A DNA stretch of 64,000 nt. Origin: Lachnospiraceae bacterium (GTDB lineage: Bacteria; Bacillota; Clostridia; Lachnospirales; Lachnospiraceae). Positions 61,468 through 64,000 of this stretch are shown in pieces (position 1 is the first letter of the stretch; each line of letters begins with the position of its first letter). A program made the position numbers and the translations under genes. The stretch lies in contig JAJQBK010000006.1 of NCBI GenBank assembly GCA_021203305.1, forward strand, positions 1 through 64,000. The letters are read 5' to 3'. The notes beneath the pieces were generated by a model. That model was not told the DNA's origin. It searched no databases and saw nothing but the letters and a program-made list of their open reading frames with translations.

Positions 61468-63810
61468 ATGAGAAGGCCTTTTGTAGTGATATGCCTGCTG
61501 TTTTTGCTGGCATTGCGGCTTTATTTTTGTGTTTTTGTGCCCGGATACGGCCAGCTGGCCGACGCCGGGCAGTTTGTTTATGTGAGCGGCAGGGTCTCTG
61601 ATATGGAGGTCAGAGAAAGTGACAGCTATGTCAGATATCTGGTCACACTGTCGGATGTTTCCCTGAAAAATGGCGCGGATGGGACAGCTTCCGAGGACTG
61701 GTCAGAGATTGTCTGTTATTTTACAGATAATCCCGGGCTGCGCGCCGGGGAGAGAGTGTGGGTGAGCGGTACTCTCCGGTATTATTCGCAGGCGCAAAAT
61801 CCGGGGCAGTTCGACCTGTACCGATACTATTATGTGAAGGGAAGGCCGGGCTATCTGACCGCGCCCGCGCTTTTGTGGCGGGACGGCGAATCTCATCCGC
61901 TGGACGAGCTGGCCGCAAAGGCCAGGACGTTTTTAAAAGAAAGGCTGGCGCTTTTTTTCGGAGAAAAATATCTGGGCGTCATGCAGGCGATGCTGCTGGG
62001 AGTGAAGACAGAGTTGGACGACGACGTCAGGGAGCTGTTTTCCGGAAGCGGCATCCTGCATATTCTGACAATCTCAGGGTTGCATATCAGCATGCTGGGG
62101 ATGGGCTGCTTCCGGCTGCTGCGCAGGGCGGGGGTTCCTTTGAGAGCGTCGGCGGTCTGCGGGGGCCTGTTGATTTTGGCTTACGGTAGTCTGATCGGCC
62201 TGGCGGCGGCCACAGTCCGGGCGATCTGCATGTTTCTGCTGCAGATGCTGGCGGTATTCTGGGGGCGCACCTACGATATGCGGACCGGAATGGCGGTGTC
62301 GGCGGTGCTGCTTTTGATGGAGCAGCCGCTGTATCTTTTTTACAGCGGGTTTCTCTATTCCTACGGCGCGGTGGCTGGCATGGCTTTCGTGGTTCCTGTG
62401 CTGAAACGGCTGGCGGAGGGGCGCGGCAGATGGATGGAGCAGGGAATGAAGGTCTTTGGCGCGGGGCTGGGAGTCCTGATCATGACGCTGCCGATTCAGC
62501 TTTATTATTACTATACATGGGCGCCATACAGTCTTTTGCTGAACGTCATGATTCTGCCGCTGATGCCCCTGCTGATCGGCCTGGGGCTGGGGGTTTTGTG
62601 CTGTCCCGTTGGAGGACTGGTCCGCTGGGCGGTCTGGGGATGTGAGAGAATTCTGGATCTGTTTTTTGCTCTTTGCGGGTTTGCAGTCAGGCTGCCGGGG
62701 CACAGCCTGATCACGGGCAGGCCGGATCTGTGGCGGATTTATGTTTATTATGGCCTGATGGGGATTTTCTGTCTGCTGTGCGCGGCACAGGCCGGAAACG
62801 GATGGATGAAGAAGCGGCTGCTCTCTATGAGGATTTGTGAGACAAAGGGATTCCCACTGCCTCAAGAAGCCGTGAAGAAGCTGTCAGGATTGTGGGAGAA
62901 AGCAGTCCATTTCCAATGGAATGTCATACTGCCTGTGCTCAGCGTACTTACCGTCTGCGCTGCGGTGGGCATTCTGGTTTTCAGGGTTCCTCCGGACTTT
63001 CTTGCGGCTTATCTGAGTGTGGGCCAGGGGGACTGTATGGTGCTGCAGGCCAGAGGTCGGGTGTACATAACGGACTGCGGCAGCAGCTCCCTGTCCGCGG
63101 TGGCGGAGGATATCCTGCTGCCTTATCTGAAGTACTGCGGGATCAGTGAGGTGGACGGCGTTTTCTTAAGCCACGCGGACAGCGACCATGTGAACGGGAT
63201 TGTGCAGTGGCTGGAGGATTATGAAAACAGCGGCGTTTCCATCGATATGATTATTCTGCCGGAAGCGAAGGCGGCTTACGAGGGCGGCGGCTTCGATGAG
63301 CTTCTAAGTCTGGCGGCAGTGCAGGGAGTTTCACTGGCCACGGTCAGCGCCGGACAAACACTTGAGCTTCAGGATGTGACGGTCAGCGTCCTCGCCCCGG
63401 ACGCGGAGGCTGTCGGGGATGAAAATGACCTGTCCATGGTGCTTTTGTGGGAATATTCGGGGAGACGGCTTCTGAGCACCGGGGATATTTCGGCGGAGGT
63501 GGAGGAGAGCCTGATTGGGGAATACGAAATCCTTTCCGAGGAGCCGCTTCTGATACTGAAGGCGGCCCACCACGGGTCCAGGTATTCCTCGGGAGAAATT
63601 TTCCTCGGGGCCCTGCGCCCTCAGTATACTGTGCTTTCCTACGGGGAAAATAATTCCTATGGACATCCCCACGCCGACACGCTGGAGAGACTGGCCGCGG
63701 TGGGAACGGAAATTTACCACACGGCGCTGCAGGGAGCGGTGGAGGTGAGGGTGGACGCAGAGGGGAAAGCTGTGATAAAATGCTTTCTGGCCGATCAAAG
63801 CGCAGCATAG
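61468..63810 (+). CDS. comEC: ComEC/Rec2-type DNA uptake channel
   Basis: ComEC transports single-stranded DNA into the cell. The order is standard: N-terminal DUF4131/OB-like region (about 20-140), the competence membrane domain beginning at LLGVKTELDDDVRELFSGSG then ILHILTISGLHISM with about ten helices, and a C-terminal MBL domain (YLSVGQGDCMVLQ, SHADSDHVNG, KAAHHGS) that may degrade one strand. 780 residues. ATG 61468 follows AAAGGGGG. With comEA it indicates a competence or DNA-utilisation capacity. Confidence 0.93.
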   Translation: MRRPFVVICLLFLLALRLYFCVFVPGYGQLADAGQFVYVSGRVSDMEVRESDSYVRYLVTLSDVSLKNGADGTASEDWSEIVCYFTDNPGLRAGERVWVSGTLRYYSQAQNPGQFDLYRYYYVKGRPGYLTAPALLWRDGESHPLDELAAKARTFLKERLALFFGEKYLGVMQAMLLGVKTELDDDVRELFSGSGILHILTISGLHISMLGMGCFRLLRRAGVPLRASAVCGGLLILAYGSLIGLAAATVRAICMFLLQMLAVFWGRTYDMRTGMAVSAVLLLMEQPLYLFYSGFLYSYGAVAGMAFVVPVLKRLAEGRGRWMEQGMKVFGAGLGVLIMTLPIQLYYYYTWAPYSLLLNVMILPLMPLLIGLGLGVLCCPVGGLVRWAVWGCERILDLFFALCGFAVRLPGHSLITGRPDLWRIYVYYGLMGIFCLLCAAQAGNGWMKKRLLSMRICETKGFPLPQEAVKKLSGLWEKAVHFQWNVILPVLSVLTVCAAVGILVFRVPPDFLAAYLSVGQGDCMVLQARGRVYITDCGSSSLSAVAEDILLPYLKYCGISEVDGVFLSHADSDHVNGIVQWLEDYENSGVSIDMIILPEAKAAYEGGGFDELLSLAAVQGVSLATVSAGQTLELQDVTVSVLAPDAEAVGDENDLSMVLLWEYSGRRLLSTGDISAEVEESLIGEYEILSEEPLLILKAAHHGSRYSSGEIFLGALRPQYTVLSYGENNSYGHPHADTLERLAAVGTEIYHTALQGAVEVRVDAEGKAVIKCFLADQSAA

Positions 63811-63826
63811 ACATCCATGCTTGAGC

Positions 63827-63846
63827 AATCTTAACCCCGTAAGATT
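63827..63846 (+). other. Small hairpin after comEC
   Basis: AATCTTA and TAAGATT are perfect complements with a 6-base loop but no T-run; it could be a weak terminator. The rest of the 3' end of the window to 63960 shows nothing identifiable. Confidence 0.3.
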
Positions 63847-63961
63847 AGTACAATGTTTTCAAAATAACTCGATATTTTGCGAAGGATATTTTCCTGAAGG
63901 CGCAGATCCAAATCCTCAGCGCCGGGATTGCTTATGCGGGCGGCGCCCGAAGAGGAGAACC

Positions 63962-64000
63962 GTGAATGGCAAGTCCGGTATGGAGGGAATGACAGCTTCT
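63962..64000 (+). CDS. Possible start of the next gene, cut by the window end
   Basis: GTG 63962 with AGAGGAGAA upstream opens a frame (VNGKSGMEGMTAS) that runs off the window. In many Firmicutes holA follows comEC, but 13 residues are too few to assign it. Confidence 0.3.
   Translation, partial: MNGKSGMEGMTAS

Overview
The window looks like chromosome of an anaerobic, endospore-forming Gram-positive bacterium of the Clostridia, most likely Lachnospiraceae. The grounds are a complete spoIIAA-spoIIAB-sigF operon, an [FeFe] hydrogenase with a flavoprotein partner, a Tad-type pilus locus, lac-family PTS genes and AGGAGG-type ribosome binding sites. No database was searched; all assignments come from motifs and context.

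Layout. 1-7.8 kb: an amino-sugar or beta-glycoside catabolic operon (PTS EIIA, EIIB, EIIC, GH1 6-phospho-beta-glucosidase, MBL hydrolase, YdjC/ChbG-type deacetylase, DUF871/MupG-like 6-phosphomuramidase, NagB) behind the broken tail of a PRD-type regulator; EIIC carries a premature in-frame stop. 7.9-8.2 kb: tRNA-Gln and tRNA-Leu. 8.3-13.2 kb: CaCA exchanger, GT2 glycosyltransferase, malQ, CYTH protein, DJ-1 family protein. 13.3-20.9 kb: a Tad-like pilus locus (TadA, frameshifted TadB, TadC, Flp-like pilin, two minor pilins, CpaB, a large surface protein with InlB-type repeats, a divergent prepilin peptidase). 21-26.7 kb: valS with its last 14 codons tandemly repeated past the stop, folC, a small protein, a zinc-ribbon TPR membrane protein. 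27-28.6 kb: spoIIA operon, with a heptad-repeat extension on SpoIIAB. 28.8-32.3 kb: hydrogenase pair. 32.4-35.2 kb: ABC importer with permease and ATPase fused, and a damaged-looking ATPase.

35.2-47 kb is the most accessory stretch: ABC-F protein, two DUF4143 AAA+ ATPase genes, a membrane protein of unknown function, a HigBA-type toxin-antitoxin pair, and YesU/YetA-like rhamnogalacturonan genes. Each DUF4143 gene is preceded by promoter-overlapping, helically phased direct repeats: three with a 33-bp period at 37406-37486 and six with an exact 23-bp period at 45261-45398. I regard these arrays as the most unusual signal in the window.

46.8-64 kb: MFS transporter, cspA, two small DUF proteins, argG divergent from argC-GNAT-argJ-argB-argD with a phased repeat array between them, an orphan solute-binding lipoprotein coupled to argD, then comEA, a two-component system plus GerMN lipoprotein (an arrangement like actinobacterial MtrAB-LpqB), and comEC.
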